A program made the position numbers and the translations under genes. A DNA stretch of 64,000 bases from Bacteroidales bacterium SW299 (GTDB taxonomy: Bacteria; Bacteroidota; Bacteroidia; Bacteroidales; Bacteroidaceae): contig SDWH01000010.1 in assembly GCA_019550975.1 (NCBI GenBank), forward strand, positions 1 through 64,000, written 5' to 3'. Position 1 is the first letter of the stretch; each line of letters starts with the position of its first letter. The notes below the pieces were generated by a model. The model saw only the letters and a program-made list of their open reading frames with translations. It searched no databases and had not been told where the DNA came from. Of the stretch, positions 53,135 to 63,317 are shown one piece after another.

Positions 53135-54670
53135 TTATCTGTTACTTTCGTTCGGTTCAATCTGCGAACCCGGAGCTTCAATTTCATGCTGAGGTATCGG
53201 CCATACGAACATCGGATCGTCCGCCTCCACTTTCAGGCTGCTTCCGTTCTCGAGCGACTGGTCTTGCGGTTCACGCTCGAATCCCTTGTGCCAGCGCTTC
53301 AAGTCCTGCAGGCGGAAACCTTCCATGTAAAGTTCCTTCACACGCTCCTGTTCGACAATTTCCAGCCAATTGTCCGCATTTACAGAAACCGCACCTCCTG
53401 TCCGATAGCGCGCTCTGCGCAGCGTAGAAAGGTCGTTGCTTGCTTCCGCGTAGTTGCCCTGTTCCGCATAGGCTTCAGCACGGATCAGATACTGCTCTGC
53501 CAGACGGAACACCTTGGGCATGCACAGACCGTAGATATTATATGACTGAAACTCCGTATTTCCCCAATACTTCTGCAGCAAAGGCCAGTAAAGTCCGTAT
53601 GCCGTTGTATAGTAGGCAAAGTATGAAGAAGCGCGCAAATCGTTTGCGTCATACAGGCCAAGCACCCATTGCGCCGGCACATAGTCGGGACGTACGCTTG
53701 TCTGGTCATAGTTGAAGAAAACCGTTCCCAGCGACCCTCCATACGAATTCAAGGTGAACGACACTTTCCATATCACCTCCGTTCCATGGTCGTTGGTCCA
53801 CATATAGTCGAAATAGCTCTGCGTAGAAGAAATCGCCTCGGTACAGCTGGAAAGGAAATAGTTCTGCGACCCTCCTCTTCCGTCACCGATGACTCTGGTT
53901 GCATAGTCGACCGCTTCATCCCACTTCTTCATGTAAAGAGCTATGCGGGCACGGAGAGCATACACCGTATACTCATTAAAATACACCGTATCAAACAGCG
54001 CACCGTCTACAGAAGGATCGAAATCCTCTTCCAGCTGAAGCAGTTCTTCCGCACGGTCCAAATCGTTCAAGATGAACTGATAAGAGTCTTTCAGCGTAGC
54101 GCGTACCATCGGCTCCTGACTGTCGTAATGCTCGTTCAGCACCACGCCCAACTGGCCGGCCGCGTCTTCGTCGCTTTCATATGCCTTGCAAAACAGCTTC
54201 ACCAGCTCCGAATAAGCCAGCGCACGGGCGAAATAAGCCTCTCCGCAATACTGGTCCAGACGGTCCAGATCGTCATCGTCAGTTACTCCGGCCCTTACTT
54301 TCTCCACATGGTCAAGCAAGAAGTTGCAGCGTCCGATAACCGCATACAATGCGCCATATACACTTTCAATGTCTGTATTTGTCGACAAAATATCGTTCCA
54401 GCGCCAGATTTCCCCATAAACATTTGTGTTTCCGTTGACCCCATACACCAAATCAGTCTGGATGTCAGGAAGCAAAGTCAGGTTACCGGAGTAGAGCGCG
54501 CTGCTCGTGAACGAATCATAAATGCCGATAACCAACTGATTCACATCATCTACCGTATTGACCGCCTCATCCGAGGGAATAGCGTTCTCCGGATATTTGT
54601 CCAGACAGGACGAAAACGCCAGAGAAGCTGCGGCCAACACCATATACAGTTTAAATTTTCTGATTATCAT
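53135..54670 (-). CDS. SusD/RagB-family nutrient-binding lipoprotein
   Basis: A 511-residue surface lipoprotein (lipobox FSSC, Cys at about 21, then LDKYPEN) that forms the lid of a SusC transporter and captures the nutrient. Typical parts are IYDSFTS, GEAYFARALAYSELVKLF (the TPR helices) and the C-terminal RAEAYAEQGNYAEA...LNTLRR region, VKELYMEGFRLQDLKRW and MFVWPIPQHEI. Length is normal (about 500). It lies 23 bases after susC. The ligand cannot be predicted. Confidence 0.95.
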   Translation of the reverse strand: MIIRKFKLYMVLAAASLAFSSCLDKYPENAIPSDEAVNTVDDVNQLVIGIYDSFTSSALYSGNLTLLPDIQTDLVYGVNGNTNVYGEIWRWNDILSTNTDIESVYGALYAVIGRCNFLLDHVEKVRAGVTDDDDLDRLDQYCGEAYFARALAYSELVKLFCKAYESDEDAAGQLGVVLNEHYDSQEPMVRATLKDSYQFILNDLDRAEELLQLEEDFDPSVDGALFDTVYFNEYTVYALRARIALYMKKWDEAVDYATRVIGDGRGGSQNYFLSSCTEAISSTQSYFDYMWTNDHGTEVIWKVSFTLNSYGGSLGTVFFNYDQTSVRPDYVPAQWVLGLYDANDLRASSYFAYYTTAYGLYWPLLQKYWGNTEFQSYNIYGLCMPKVFRLAEQYLIRAEAYAEQGNYAEASNDLSTLRRARYRTGGAVSVNADNWLEIVEQERVKELYMEGFRLQDLKRWHKGFEREPQDQSLENGSSLKVEADDPMFVWPIPQHEIEAPGSQIEPNESNR

Positions 54671-54693
54671 TTTCTCTTATACCTTATTATATA

Positions 54694-57624
54694 TTAGAAT
54701 GAAACTTCTACACCGATCGTGTATTGGCGTGAAGGAGGATACACACCCAGATATCTGTTTCCTGCATATTCCGGGTCGAAACCGGTGAAGCCGGTAAATG
54801 TCAACAGATTCTGCCCCTGCAAATACACCCGGGCTGAAGTGAAGAACTTGCTTTTCTGCAACCACAGGCGAGGCAACGAATAGGCAATAGTGACATTCTT
54901 CAGACGCAGGAACGATGAATTTTCCAGGAAACGGTCGTCCAACTGGGCTATTTCGCCGTAACGCGGAATATCTGTCACATCGCCCGGATTCTTCCATCCG
55001 TCATACAACAGACGCTTCGACTGGTTGTAGCTGGAGAAACTTCCGTTGTTTTCTTCAAAATAACGGTCATTGTTCAGCACCCAACGGTCGGCCATCCAGG
55101 TAAACTGGGCCGAGAAAGAAAGCCCTTTCCACGAGAGCGTCGTTCCGAAGCCTCCTGCCCAGGGAGCGTCAAAACTCTTTCCGGTCATCACACGGTCTTC
55201 TTCGCGGTATTCGTTGGTTATTTCCCCGTCCTTCGTATACCACAACTGCTCGCCGTTTGCCGGATTCACACCCGCATAGCGGTTCAGATAAAACTCGTTC
55301 ACCGGACGTCCCACTTCATAGCGGAGCCCCGTCGTTGAGTTTACATACTCATCCACGCCGCTATAAAGCTCCTTCAGTTCATTCTTGTTATAAGAAAAGT
55401 TTGCACTCAGGTTCCATGCAAAGTCACCCACACGAAGCACATCCGCATTCACATTAACCTCAATGCCTCGGTTCACCATCGCACCGATGTTTTCCCAATG
55501 CGAGCCTTCACCTGTGATGGCATACGATTCAGGAACATACATCAGCATATCCGTCGTTTTCTTATTGTAAAGCTCAACGTCCAGGTTTATGCGGTCGATG
55601 AATCCCAGATGGAAAGCCAGATTTGTCGACCAGGTCTTTTCCCAGCTCAAATCTTCATTGCTGCTCTGTGCCGGATAGATGCCCGCCTCGTCATTATAGT
55701 TCGGTCCGCCGGACACAAGCGCCAGATGATCGAAATCCGGTATCTCCGAGTTACCGGTCGTACCCGAACTCAACGCAACCTGCGCATTGGTCAGCCATTC
55801 CACATCTTTCAGGAACTCTTCCCCTTTCGCATTCCACATCAGACCGACTGACCAGAAACCTCCCCAGCGGTTGTTCTTTCCGAAGCGCGAAGAAGCGTCC
55901 GCACGGACAGAGAAATCGGCATAATACAAGTCCTTGTAGTTGTATTCGGCACGGCCAAAGAACGAAAGATAAGCATAAGAAGTATAAGAATTTGACCACG
56001 AGGAACCACGGGTACCTGACGACAGGTCGGTAAGCAGGTCATTGGTCTGTCCTTCCGTAAACACCTGGAAACCTTCCGACATGTAGTTCACCGCTTCCTG
56101 TCCGAGCAGGAAGTTAAACGCATGGTCATCTTTATAAGTCCAGCGGTAGTTGGCCGTTGTCGTTTCTGTCAGATTCATGGTATCATACGAACTGCGTCCG
56201 GCAGCTCCCTGCCCGTTATTCAGCGAATAGCTGGGGAACGACTGAGAAGAGCCCGTTGAATGCGAATAATCCACGCCAAACTGCGAACGGATAGTCAGAT
56301 TCTGGATCGGAGTTATTTCAGCATAAACCGTAGACAACAGCTTGTATTTCTTGTTCATCACCGGATTGTTAGCCATCCATTCCAGCGGATTCACTCCCGT
56401 ACCGGTCCATGTGCCGTCATTGGTAGAAGCCAGCGAACCGTCCTCCTTGAACGGATTCCAGTAAGGAAGCATCAGGCGGCAGGCAAAAATCGGACTGGAC
56501 AATGCAGGGCTTCCCTCTTCCGTCTGCTCGATCTCCTCGTAAGCAGCCATCGTATTCGTCCCGACTTTCAGCCAGTTGCTTGCCTTCACTTCTGCATTCG
56601 CACGGATATTGTAGCGGCGGAACGAAGACCCAGGAGCGATACCGTCCTGATCATAAAAGCCTCCCGACACATAATAGTTCACTCTCTCTGTAGCCCGGTT
56701 GATTGAGATTTCATAGCTCTGAAGCGGTGCCCGGTCCTTGAAGATGGCATCCATCCAGTTCACATTGGTGCGTGCAAGCAAGTCATAATCCTGCCCCGTA
56801 TCCATGCCGATCAGCTTTTCAAACTGGATACGTTCGTTGGTATCCATCATATTCCAGTCAATGTTCCCTAACTGAGAAAAGCCGTACTGCGCACGAAGCG
56901 TCACCTTCGCCTTGTCCATCGACAGGCCGCGTTTGGTCGTAATAACAACCACACCGTTAGAGGCGCGCGCACCATAAATAGAGGTTGACGAGGCATCTTT
57001 CAACACAGAAACCGATTCGATGTCGCTCGGACTGATTGTATTGAAATCGCTGCTTTCAATAGGCACGCCGTCCAGGATAAACAACGGAGCCGTACCCGAG
57101 TTGATAGAGTTTGTACCACGGATCTGGAATACGGCAGCCTTACTGGGCTCGCCGGAACTTGAAATGACCGACAACCCCGGAGCCTGTCCCTGCAAAGCCT
57201 GGTCAAAGCTAGGCGCAGGCACGTTCTCCATCTTATCCGCCTGCACCATGGATACCGAACCGGCAATCGTCCCCTTCTTACGCACACCGTAAGCAACCAC
57301 CACCACTTCGTCCATCAGTTGCGAATCGTCTTCCAACGCTACGTTCAACACTCCGGTCCGTGAATTGACAGGCAATTCCTGCGACCGCATACCAATATAA
57401 GAGAATACCAGAGTAGCTTCCCCTCCCTGGATTTTCAGCTCATAGTTACCGTCCATATCGGTAACCGCACCATTCGCCGTCCCTTTTTGCATGACAGACA
57501 CTCCAATCAGCGGCTCATTGTCCAGTTTCGAAACCACATTCCCCTTCACCACATACGACTGGGAAAAAGCTGACTGAATGCCTAGCATGACAAAAAAGAC
57601 CAGCCAAAGACACAATCTTCTCAT
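54694..57624 (-). CDS. SusC/RagA-family TonB-dependent outer-membrane transporter
   Basis: A 976-residue protein. A signal peptide (about 1-22) is followed by a carboxypeptidase-D-like regulatory domain (about 24-105, GVSVMQKGTANGAVTDMDGNY), a TonB-box-like DEVVVVAYG (about 106-114), the plug (about 115-235, with QIRGTNSINSGTAPLFILDGVPI) and a 22-stranded barrel ending in a C-terminal Phe (YTIGVEVSF). No N-terminal STN domain is present, so no anti-sigma partner is expected. It imports large oligomers with SusD. It is the first gene of the run; a TAATTTTG -7 element lies about 195 bases upstream. Confidence 0.96.
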   Translation of the reverse strand: MRRLCLWLVFFVMLGIQSAFSQSYVVKGNVVSKLDNEPLIGVSVMQKGTANGAVTDMDGNYELKIQGGEATLVFSYIGMRSQELPVNSRTGVLNVALEDDSQLMDEVVVVAYGVRKKGTIAGSVSMVQADKMENVPAPSFDQALQGQAPGLSVISSSGEPSKAAVFQIRGTNSINSGTAPLFILDGVPIESSDFNTISPSDIESVSVLKDASSTSIYGARASNGVVVITTKRGLSMDKAKVTLRAQYGFSQLGNIDWNMMDTNERIQFEKLIGMDTGQDYDLLARTNVNWMDAIFKDRAPLQSYEISINRATERVNYYVSGGFYDQDGIAPGSSFRRYNIRANAEVKASNWLKVGTNTMAAYEEIEQTEEGSPALSSPIFACRLMLPYWNPFKEDGSLASTNDGTWTGTGVNPLEWMANNPVMNKKYKLLSTVYAEITPIQNLTIRSQFGVDYSHSTGSSQSFPSYSLNNGQGAAGRSSYDTMNLTETTTANYRWTYKDDHAFNFLLGQEAVNYMSEGFQVFTEGQTNDLLTDLSSGTRGSSWSNSYTSYAYLSFFGRAEYNYKDLYYADFSVRADASSRFGKNNRWGGFWSVGLMWNAKGEEFLKDVEWLTNAQVALSSGTTGNSEIPDFDHLALVSGGPNYNDEAGIYPAQSSNEDLSWEKTWSTNLAFHLGFIDRINLDVELYNKKTTDMLMYVPESYAITGEGSHWENIGAMVNRGIEVNVNADVLRVGDFAWNLSANFSYNKNELKELYSGVDEYVNSTTGLRYEVGRPVNEFYLNRYAGVNPANGEQLWYTKDGEITNEYREEDRVMTGKSFDAPWAGGFGTTLSWKGLSFSAQFTWMADRWVLNNDRYFEENNGSFSSYNQSKRLLYDGWKNPGDVTDIPRYGEIAQLDDRFLENSSFLRLKNVTIAYSLPRLWLQKSKFFTSARVYLQGQNLLTFTGFTGFDPEYAGNRYLGVYPPSRQYTIGVEVSF

Positions 57625-57827
57625 TTTGTCTGCTAATAAATAAATGTATTAAAGTGAATAAAAAATTGCATAAAACGACTCCTTCCTGTCACTACAGGCA
57701 AGAACAATGGAAAAAATTAAAAGGCATCGCGGGACTTCACGTTACGCAACACCAAATCCAAATTAAAAAATGTTCTATTTAATATAATAAGGTTATGCAT
57801 CTGTTATATTATATTTTGCTTTCGCGG

Positions 57828-57835
57828 CAAAATTA
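57828..57835 (-). promoter_or_regulatory. -7 element upstream of susC
   Basis: TAATTTTG on the minus strand fits TAnnTTTG. The -33 region is not clear at the right spacing. Long leaders are normal for SusC operons. Confidence 0.4.
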
Positions 57836-57990
57836 CAATATAATTTTCACTTTTCTTTTACGCAAATTTATTTTTAACATTAAAAAAATGCAAAAAGCAA
57901 CGGATTTTATAACAACTCCAACACAAAAAATTCCACTTTTCAAACAATTTTAAAAACAGACTCAGCCCCAACTGCAAATTTAAAACATGG

Positions 57991-58024
57991 ATGCATATCA
58001 AATGCATATAGATGCAATCATGCA
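57991..58024. promoter_or_regulatory. phased ATGCATAT words upstream of the susC promoter
   Basis: ATGCATAT at 57991 and 58002, ATGCAATC at 58012 and ATGCAAG at 58020 follow each other at 11, 10 and 8 bases, about one helical turn. They lie about 155 bases upstream of the -7 element on the minus strand and could be a multi-site operator. Confidence 0.3.
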
Positions 58025-58071
58025 AGAAAGAGGGTCAGAACAAAATTTGGCTATCAATTTCCGCACGCCCA

Positions 58072-59973
58072 TCAGCGGACAAGACCAAGTTTCCCGTCCT
58101 GCTGCTCAAGCCGCTCTTCGGCCAACAGATAGTTTGCCGCCTGCAAAAGCCGCTCTTCCGGGATTCCGGTGCGGTGAACTGCCTCCTGAAGCGAAAGCGG
58201 AGAATCCGCAAGCGCCTTCGTCAGTTTGCAAACAACCTCATCAAACTCGTCCTTCCCGGGTTCAGCGTTCTTCTGCTGAAGACAGACATCACACTGCCCG
58301 CAATTACATTCGCTTTTTTCGCCAAAATAACGCAACAGCATCCGGCTCCGGCAATGCGCCCCGTCTGAAATATATTCAAGCATCGCCTTTATCCGCCGCT
58401 CATAACTTGCCTTCCGGTCTTCGTAAACTTCTTTTCCGATGCAGATACGCGAAGCCTCCTGCCTCTCGCGCGTATATATAATATAAGGTGTCTTTTTCCC
58501 GGGGATATAATGAAGAATACGGCGTCTGCTGAGCAGAACCAACGCGTCATAAACCTCCCTGCGCGTCAGTCCCGAACGCGAAGCCAGCATATCTTCGCTG
58601 ATGTACACATAATCAGCAAACACTCCGGTATACGAACGCAGTATCACCCGAAGCAGTCGCTCAATGTCCGGATTCTGTTCATGAATGGCATAAAGCTCGT
58701 CACGCCGCAGCGTGAACATCAGCCGGGAGCCGTTATCCTGCTCGTCAGTATATTCCAGGTATCCGGCACGGGTCAGTATCTTCAGCGCACTGTCCGTCTG
58801 CACCGGATAATGCTTGAAATTACGGCAAAACTCATCGATGTTGAAAGCGAACATGCACCCCAATCCATCGCCCATGGCCATCTGATAATAATAGTTGATA
58901 TCCTCGTAAATTTTCCGGACAGCTTCCTTTTCCGGAAAAGTGTCGCTTACACGCCGCTTCAACGACACTTTGTCACGCTCATTGAAAAGCAGCACCGCAT
59001 ATGCCTTGCGTCCGTCACGCCCCGCACGCCCGGCCTCCTGGAAATAAGCCTCGGGCGAATCCGGCACATCGGCATGAATCACCAGGCGCACATCCGGCTT
59101 GTCTATTCCCATGCCGAACGCATTGGTGGCCACCATCACCCGGCACTGCCCCGCAAGCCAGGCTTTCTGGCGCTCGTCCTTCACCGCATCCGCCAGCCCC
59201 GCATGATAAAAGGTGGCTGTGATTTCATGCCGTTCCAGCAAAGCGGAAATTTCCTTGGTCCGCCTCCTGTTCCGCGTATAGACGATGGCAGACCCTTCCA
59301 TGCTGTTCAGGATATGCAGCATTTCGCCTTCCTTATCCTCCGCACGGCGCACCACATAAGCCAGGTTCTTCCGCTCGAAACTCATCCGCAGCACATTCTC
59401 CTCGCGGAACTTCAGACACGTCTGAATGTCTTTCACCACTTCGGGAGTAGCCGTAGCAGTCAGCGCAAGCACCGGAACCCCCGGAAGCAACTCGCGTATT
59501 TCCGATATTTTCAGGTAAGAAGGCCGGAAGTCATAGCCCCACTGCGATATGCAATGAGCCTCATCGACCGTAATCATCGACACGTTCATCTTGCGGAGCT
59601 TCACCCGGAAAATTTCGGTAGAAAGCCGCTCGGGAGAGATATACAGAAACTTGTAGTCGCCGAAAATGCAGTTTTCAAGAGCCACGACAATCTCTTCGCG
59701 TGTCATCCCCGAGTAAACGGCAGCCGCCTTAATCCCCCTTTTCCTCAGATTCTGAACCTGATCCTTCATCAGCGCGATGAGCGGAGTGACCACCAGGCAC
59801 AAACCCGGACGGGCAAGCGCCGGCACCTGGAACGCCACAGACTTCCCTCCGCCCGTAGGCATAAGCCCCAGCGTATCTCTTCCCTCTCCCACACTCCGCA
59901 CAATCTCTTCCTGGATGCCCCGGAAGTTGTCGTATCCCCAGTAACGTTTCAATATCTCCCTGTAATCGGCCAT
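58072..59973 (-). CDS. recQ: RecQ-family ATP-dependent DNA helicase
   Basis: A 633-residue 3'-5' helicase of recombination repair. Motif 0 and Walker A are FRGIQEEIVRSV and PTGGGKS (Lys44), motif II is VDEAHCISQWG, then the RQC region with the zinc knuckle cysteines HCRSR...SECNCGQCDVC (about 545-575). The C-terminal domain is a shortened winged helix (about 590-633) and no HRDC domain is recognisable, so it is close to the RecQ-like proteins of Bacteroidetes. It begins 11 bases after recJ, in the same operon. Confidence 0.94.
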   Translation of the reverse strand: MADYREILKRYWGYDNFRGIQEEIVRSVGEGRDTLGLMPTGGGKSVAFQVPALARPGLCLVVTPLIALMKDQVQNLRKRGIKAAAVYSGMTREEIVVALENCIFGDYKFLYISPERLSTEIFRVKLRKMNVSMITVDEAHCISQWGYDFRPSYLKISEIRELLPGVPVLALTATATPEVVKDIQTCLKFREENVLRMSFERKNLAYVVRRAEDKEGEMLHILNSMEGSAIVYTRNRRRTKEISALLERHEITATFYHAGLADAVKDERQKAWLAGQCRVMVATNAFGMGIDKPDVRLVIHADVPDSPEAYFQEAGRAGRDGRKAYAVLLFNERDKVSLKRRVSDTFPEKEAVRKIYEDINYYYQMAMGDGLGCMFAFNIDEFCRNFKHYPVQTDSALKILTRAGYLEYTDEQDNGSRLMFTLRRDELYAIHEQNPDIERLLRVILRSYTGVFADYVYISEDMLASRSGLTRREVYDALVLLSRRRILHYIPGKKTPYIIYTRERQEASRICIGKEVYEDRKASYERRIKAMLEYISDGAHCRSRMLLRYFGEKSECNCGQCDVCLQQKNAEPGKDEFDEVVCKLTKALADSPLSLQEAVHRTGIPEERLLQAANYLLAEERLEQQDGKLGLVR

Positions 59974-59984
59974 ATACGCAGATT

Positions 59985-61709
59985 TCAGAACATTTTATTT
60001 GGCTTGATGTCTTCGATCTGGAGCTGCACCTCCCCGCGCTTGTGCGTGTTTTCCTCAATCGTATAACAGATGTTGAACGACTGCTTCGACTTGATGTATC
60101 TGACCTGCGAGCTCTGTCCGAAGGCGATCCCGTTCATCACATTGTTCGATTTGTTGTCCACAAGCTCCAGCTTGATATGCTCCTGTCCGCGTCCCACCAC
60201 CTTGCTCGTACCATAGTCATACACATTGAAAGTGGCGAAAACCGGCTTATGGTTGTCCGGTCCGAACGGATTGAATTTCTTCAGATCGAAAAAGAATTTC
60301 GGCGTGATGTCACGGAAATCAATCTGCGCGTCAATGTCGATTGTCGCATTGGTCTGTTCCGGAAGGATATGCCCGGTGACATACTCTTCAAAACGGCGGG
60401 AAAATTCCGGAACATTCTCCACTTTCATCGAAAGCCCGGCAGCATAGGTATGCCCTCCGAAGTTCTCGAGCAAGTCGCGGCAATATTCGATAGCCTTGTA
60501 GACATCGAATCCCGAAACGGAGCGCGCCGACCCCGTAGCCATGTCGCCCGTCCGTGTCAGCACGACGGCCGGACGATAATAAATCTCCGTCAGTCTCGAC
60601 GCCACAATGCCGATAACCCCCTTGTGCCACGCTTCATTGAAAATGACAATCGATCTCCGCTCCGACAAATCCGCCAGACCGTCCACAATCCGGTTCGCCT
60701 CTTCCGTCATGCTCTTGTCAAGATCCTTGCGCGCCTCATTGTAGCGGTTAATCTGGTTGCTCTGCCTGAGCGCAGAAGCAAAATCCTTTTCGATCAGCAG
60801 GTCGACAGCCTCCTTTCCGTTCTGGATGCGTCCCGACGCGTTGATGCGCGGACCGATCTTGAACACGATATCGCTCATCGTGATCTCCCGGTCGGCAAGT
60901 CCGCACACGTCAATGATGGCCTTCAGGCCGATGCTCGGATTCGAGTTCAGCTGGCGCAGGCCGTGATAGGCCAGCACACGGTTTTCACCCATAATCGGCA
61001 CGATGTCTGAAGCGATGCTCACGGCAACAAGATCAAGCAGAGGAACCAGCTGATGGAAATCAATGCCGTTGTTCATGGCAAAAGCCTGCATGAACTTGAA
61101 GCCCACTCCACACCCCGAAAGGTGCTCGTAGGGATAAGTAGAGTCAAACCGCTTGGGATTCAGGATGGCTGCAGCCGGCGGAAGAACGTCATCCGGCACA
61201 TGATGGTCGCATATAATGAAATCGATTCCCTTTTCTTTGGCGTATGCGATTTCCCCGACAGCCTTGATTCCGCAGTCAAGCACGATTATCAGTTTCACTC
61301 CTGTTTCATAAGCATAGTCTATTCCTTTCTCCGACACCCCATACCCTTCCTCATAACGGTCGGGAATGTAATAGTCGATATTGGAATAAAACTGCTGGAG
61401 GAACTTGTAGACCAGCGATACGGCCGTCGTTCCGTCAACATCATAGTCGCCATAAATCATGACACGCTCCTTCCTTCCCATCGCCCTGTTCAGACGCTCC
61501 ACCGCCTTCTCCATGTCGTTCATCAGAAACGGATCGTGGAGTTCGCTCAGTTGGGGACGGAAAAAGTGCTTGGCTTCAGCCGCAGTCTTTATGCCCCTTT
61601 CCTGCAGCAGACGGCAAAGAATCGGACTGATGCCCAACTCGCGCGAAAGTGCCTTAGCCGCTTCCCTTTGGATCGGTGTAGGAGGTTGATAGTTCCATTT
61701 GTACTTCAT
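59985..61709 (-). CDS. recJ: single-stranded-DNA-specific exonuclease RecJ
   Basis: A 574-residue 5'-3' exonuclease of the DHH phosphoesterase family, working with RecQ in recombination repair. Motif I is YGDYDVDGTTA (Asp88, Asp90, Asp92), motif III the DHH of IICDHHVPDD, then the DHHA1 and OB-fold parts, with NASGRIQNGKEAVDLL and GHTYAAGLSM. Length is normal. A TAACTTTA element (61791-61798, minus strand) is a weak -7 candidate 81 bases upstream. Confidence 0.96.
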   Translation of the reverse strand: MKYKWNYQPPTPIQREAAKALSRELGISPILCRLLQERGIKTAAEAKHFFRPQLSELHDPFLMNDMEKAVERLNRAMGRKERVMIYGDYDVDGTTAVSLVYKFLQQFYSNIDYYIPDRYEEGYGVSEKGIDYAYETGVKLIIVLDCGIKAVGEIAYAKEKGIDFIICDHHVPDDVLPPAAAILNPKRFDSTYPYEHLSGCGVGFKFMQAFAMNNGIDFHQLVPLLDLVAVSIASDIVPIMGENRVLAYHGLRQLNSNPSIGLKAIIDVCGLADREITMSDIVFKIGPRINASGRIQNGKEAVDLLIEKDFASALRQSNQINRYNEARKDLDKSMTEEANRIVDGLADLSERRSIVIFNEAWHKGVIGIVASRLTEIYYRPAVVLTRTGDMATGSARSVSGFDVYKAIEYCRDLLENFGGHTYAAGLSMKVENVPEFSRRFEEYVTGHILPEQTNATIDIDAQIDFRDITPKFFFDLKKFNPFGPDNHKPVFATFNVYDYGTSKVVGRGQEHIKLELVDNKSNNVMNGIAFGQSSQVRYIKSKQSFNICYTIEENTHKRGEVQLQIEDIKPNKMF

Positions 61710-61864
61710 TTATATATGTTTTTTCTTTCTTTTCCTTTTTCACGAAGCGGCGGATGTCGCCCGGCTTCCGCTTCAATCTGTAAAGTTAGTAAAAAAGAAA
61801 GAAACAAGCGGCCAATCCGGCATTAAATTTACAGAAATCGCCAGATACCGCAAGACACCACAAA

Positions 61865-61918
61865 GGCCGCAGAGATGCACAGAGGATTCAGCTTTATCCT
61901 CCGTAACGCTCTGCGGCC
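61865..61918. repeat. CGCAGAG-type hairpin
   Basis: GGCCGCAGAG (61865-61874) and CTCTGCGGCC (61909-61918) are perfect ten-base arms, with a second inner stem AGAGGAT/ATCCTC. It lies downstream of the C1 peptidase and upstream of recJ. The outer GCAGAG and inner GCACAGAGG words relate it to the elements at 131-209 and 39403-39459. Confidence 0.6.
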
Positions 61919-61967
61919 CTAGCGGCATATCATGCAACTGGCATATGACTGTCCTGACGCAGAACAA

Positions 61968-63161
61968 TCAAAGCCCTATTTTCTTCGCGATGGCAGCCGG
62001 AACGGCATCTTTATGCACCAGAATGTTCATGGTCTTGTATTTTGCGAAAGCTTTCGAAACATACCAGATGCCCTTGTACTTTCCGCTAAAGCCCCATGAA
62101 TTTTTCATGATATAATATTCTTTTCCGTTTTGGTCCTTGGCGAGCCCGTAGATCAACATACCGTGGTCATCGGTCGTTTCCCAGTTGTCGAACGCTTCCT
62201 GGCGCATTTCCTGAGTCACTTCAATTTCCGGAAGCGGCTTGCTTGTAAGCTCTTTGCGCTTGTCGGCCTTGCTCAGTCCCAGCCAGTGCGCCATGTCAGA
62301 TCCGGTAAGCTCGGCTCCCTTCTCTACGTCCGGACACACGGCAATGCCGTCGCGTGTAAATCCGTCCTCGCTCACATCGGCCCCCCATGCAAAAGTATAG
62401 CCTTTTTCTATCGCATTGTCCATCACCTCCATCAGCTCGTCGATCGGCAGGTTATACGAAAGCTCGTTGCGCCAGTTGTCGGGCACTTCAACGCTGAACT
62501 GCGTATAGAAAGGATGATGCGTATAAGAAGTGAGCGACACATAGTCGTCCATGTTCAGTCCCAGTGCTTCATCGGCAAATGTTCTCGGAGTATAAGTCTT
62601 TCCTTTATAAGTAAAGCTTTCGGGGCATTTTCCCAGGTATGTGTCGTAAATGGCAGCCAGACCTTTCTTCCACACCGGAGTCAGCTTCTTGAACTTGCCT
62701 TTTCCGATAGCCTGCACGTAGGCTCCGGCCACGGCATCCAGCTCGTTGTGCACCGGGAGCGAATCGCCGTACATGATGCCCGGCATAGCTTCCTGCGGAA
62801 CCATTCCATAATTCCTGTAGCAGAAAACGATGTCACTGAAGCTTCCGCCCGGCGAGAACGAAGCGTCACCATGATAACGCACGTAATTTACGGCACGGTC
62901 TTCCATGGTTTTGTGAACGACAAACATTTCCGACAGGTCGAATTCCCCTTTTCCCTGACGCAACAGTTCAGCCTCAAGGAAACCCAGTGAAGAAAACGAC
63001 CAGCAGGTGCTCGACTGGTTCTGGTCTTTGATGGAAGTGATGGGATTCTCCTTGACGGTAGTAAACACGAATCCTTCTTCGGCCTTGTCTTTCTTCGGAT
63101 TTTTTGCACAAACATTTCCTACGCACAAGCCCAGAGCAAGGAGTGCAATCAATTTGTTCAT
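61968..63161 (-). CDS. secreted C1-family cysteine peptidase (bleomycin hydrolase/PepC type)
   Basis: A 397-residue peptidase with a signal peptide (about 1-19) and no lipobox. The papain-fold active site is complete: Gln47 of the oxyanion hole, Cys53 (QSSTCWSFSS), His333 (DDHGMLIYG) and Asn354 (MKNSWGFSG). The N-terminal half and the long inserted part between Cys and His match the C1B aminopeptidase C/bleomycin hydrolase branch, but cytoplasmic members lack a signal peptide; here the enzyme should be periplasmic. It probably trims peptides. It stands alone, with repeat hairpins on both sides. Confidence 0.9.
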   Translation of the reverse strand: MNKLIALLALGLCVGNVCAKNPKKDKAEEGFVFTTVKENPITSIKDQNQSSTCWSFSSLGFLEAELLRQGKGEFDLSEMFVVHKTMEDRAVNYVRYHGDASFSPGGSFSDIVFCYRNYGMVPQEAMPGIMYGDSLPVHNELDAVAGAYVQAIGKGKFKKLTPVWKKGLAAIYDTYLGKCPESFTYKGKTYTPRTFADEALGLNMDDYVSLTSYTHHPFYTQFSVEVPDNWRNELSYNLPIDELMEVMDNAIEKGYTFAWGADVSEDGFTRDGIAVCPDVEKGAELTGSDMAHWLGLSKADKRKELTSKPLPEIEVTQEMRQEAFDNWETTDDHGMLIYGLAKDQNGKEYYIMKNSWGFSGKYKGIWYVSKAFAKYKTMNILVHKDAVPAAIAKKIGL

Positions 63162-63211
63162 AGTCTTTAATTGTTATTTTAGTGATTAATATTAGGTCGC
63201 ACCAAACAGCT

Positions 63212-63245
63212 CCTGCAAACCTTCCCTGAGGGAAAGGCTTACAGG
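63212..63245. repeat. CCTTCCC/GGGAAGG hairpin pair
   Basis: CCTGCAAACCTTCCC (63212-63226) and GGGAAAGGCTTACAGG (63230-63245) form a strong stem with a three-base loop; a second hairpin CTTCCC..GGGGAGG follows at 63286-63307. Both lie between the M24 peptidase and the C1 peptidase. No T-run follows on the minus strand. They resemble the hairpin at 45228. Confidence 0.5.
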
Positions 63246-63317
63246 AAAAAAATTATAAGCCAATATTTTCAGATACCCTCAACCAGCTTCCCTTTCAGGG
63301 GAGGAGCCGGAAAACTC

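Larger units (their letters stand above)
57625..58071. other. gene-free leader and promoter region of susC
   Basis: These 447 very AT-rich bases hold no gene. They contain the likely -7 element of susC (57828-57835), which would give a leader of about 195 bases, and a set of phased ATGCAT-like words (57991-58024) nearer recQ. Confidence 0.5.

Noticed and set aside
39741-57624. Classical polysaccharide utilisation locus
   Set aside because: SusC and SusD are present, but no glycoside hydrolase, lyase, sulfatase or sensor gene is within the window, so the glycan label was not applied.
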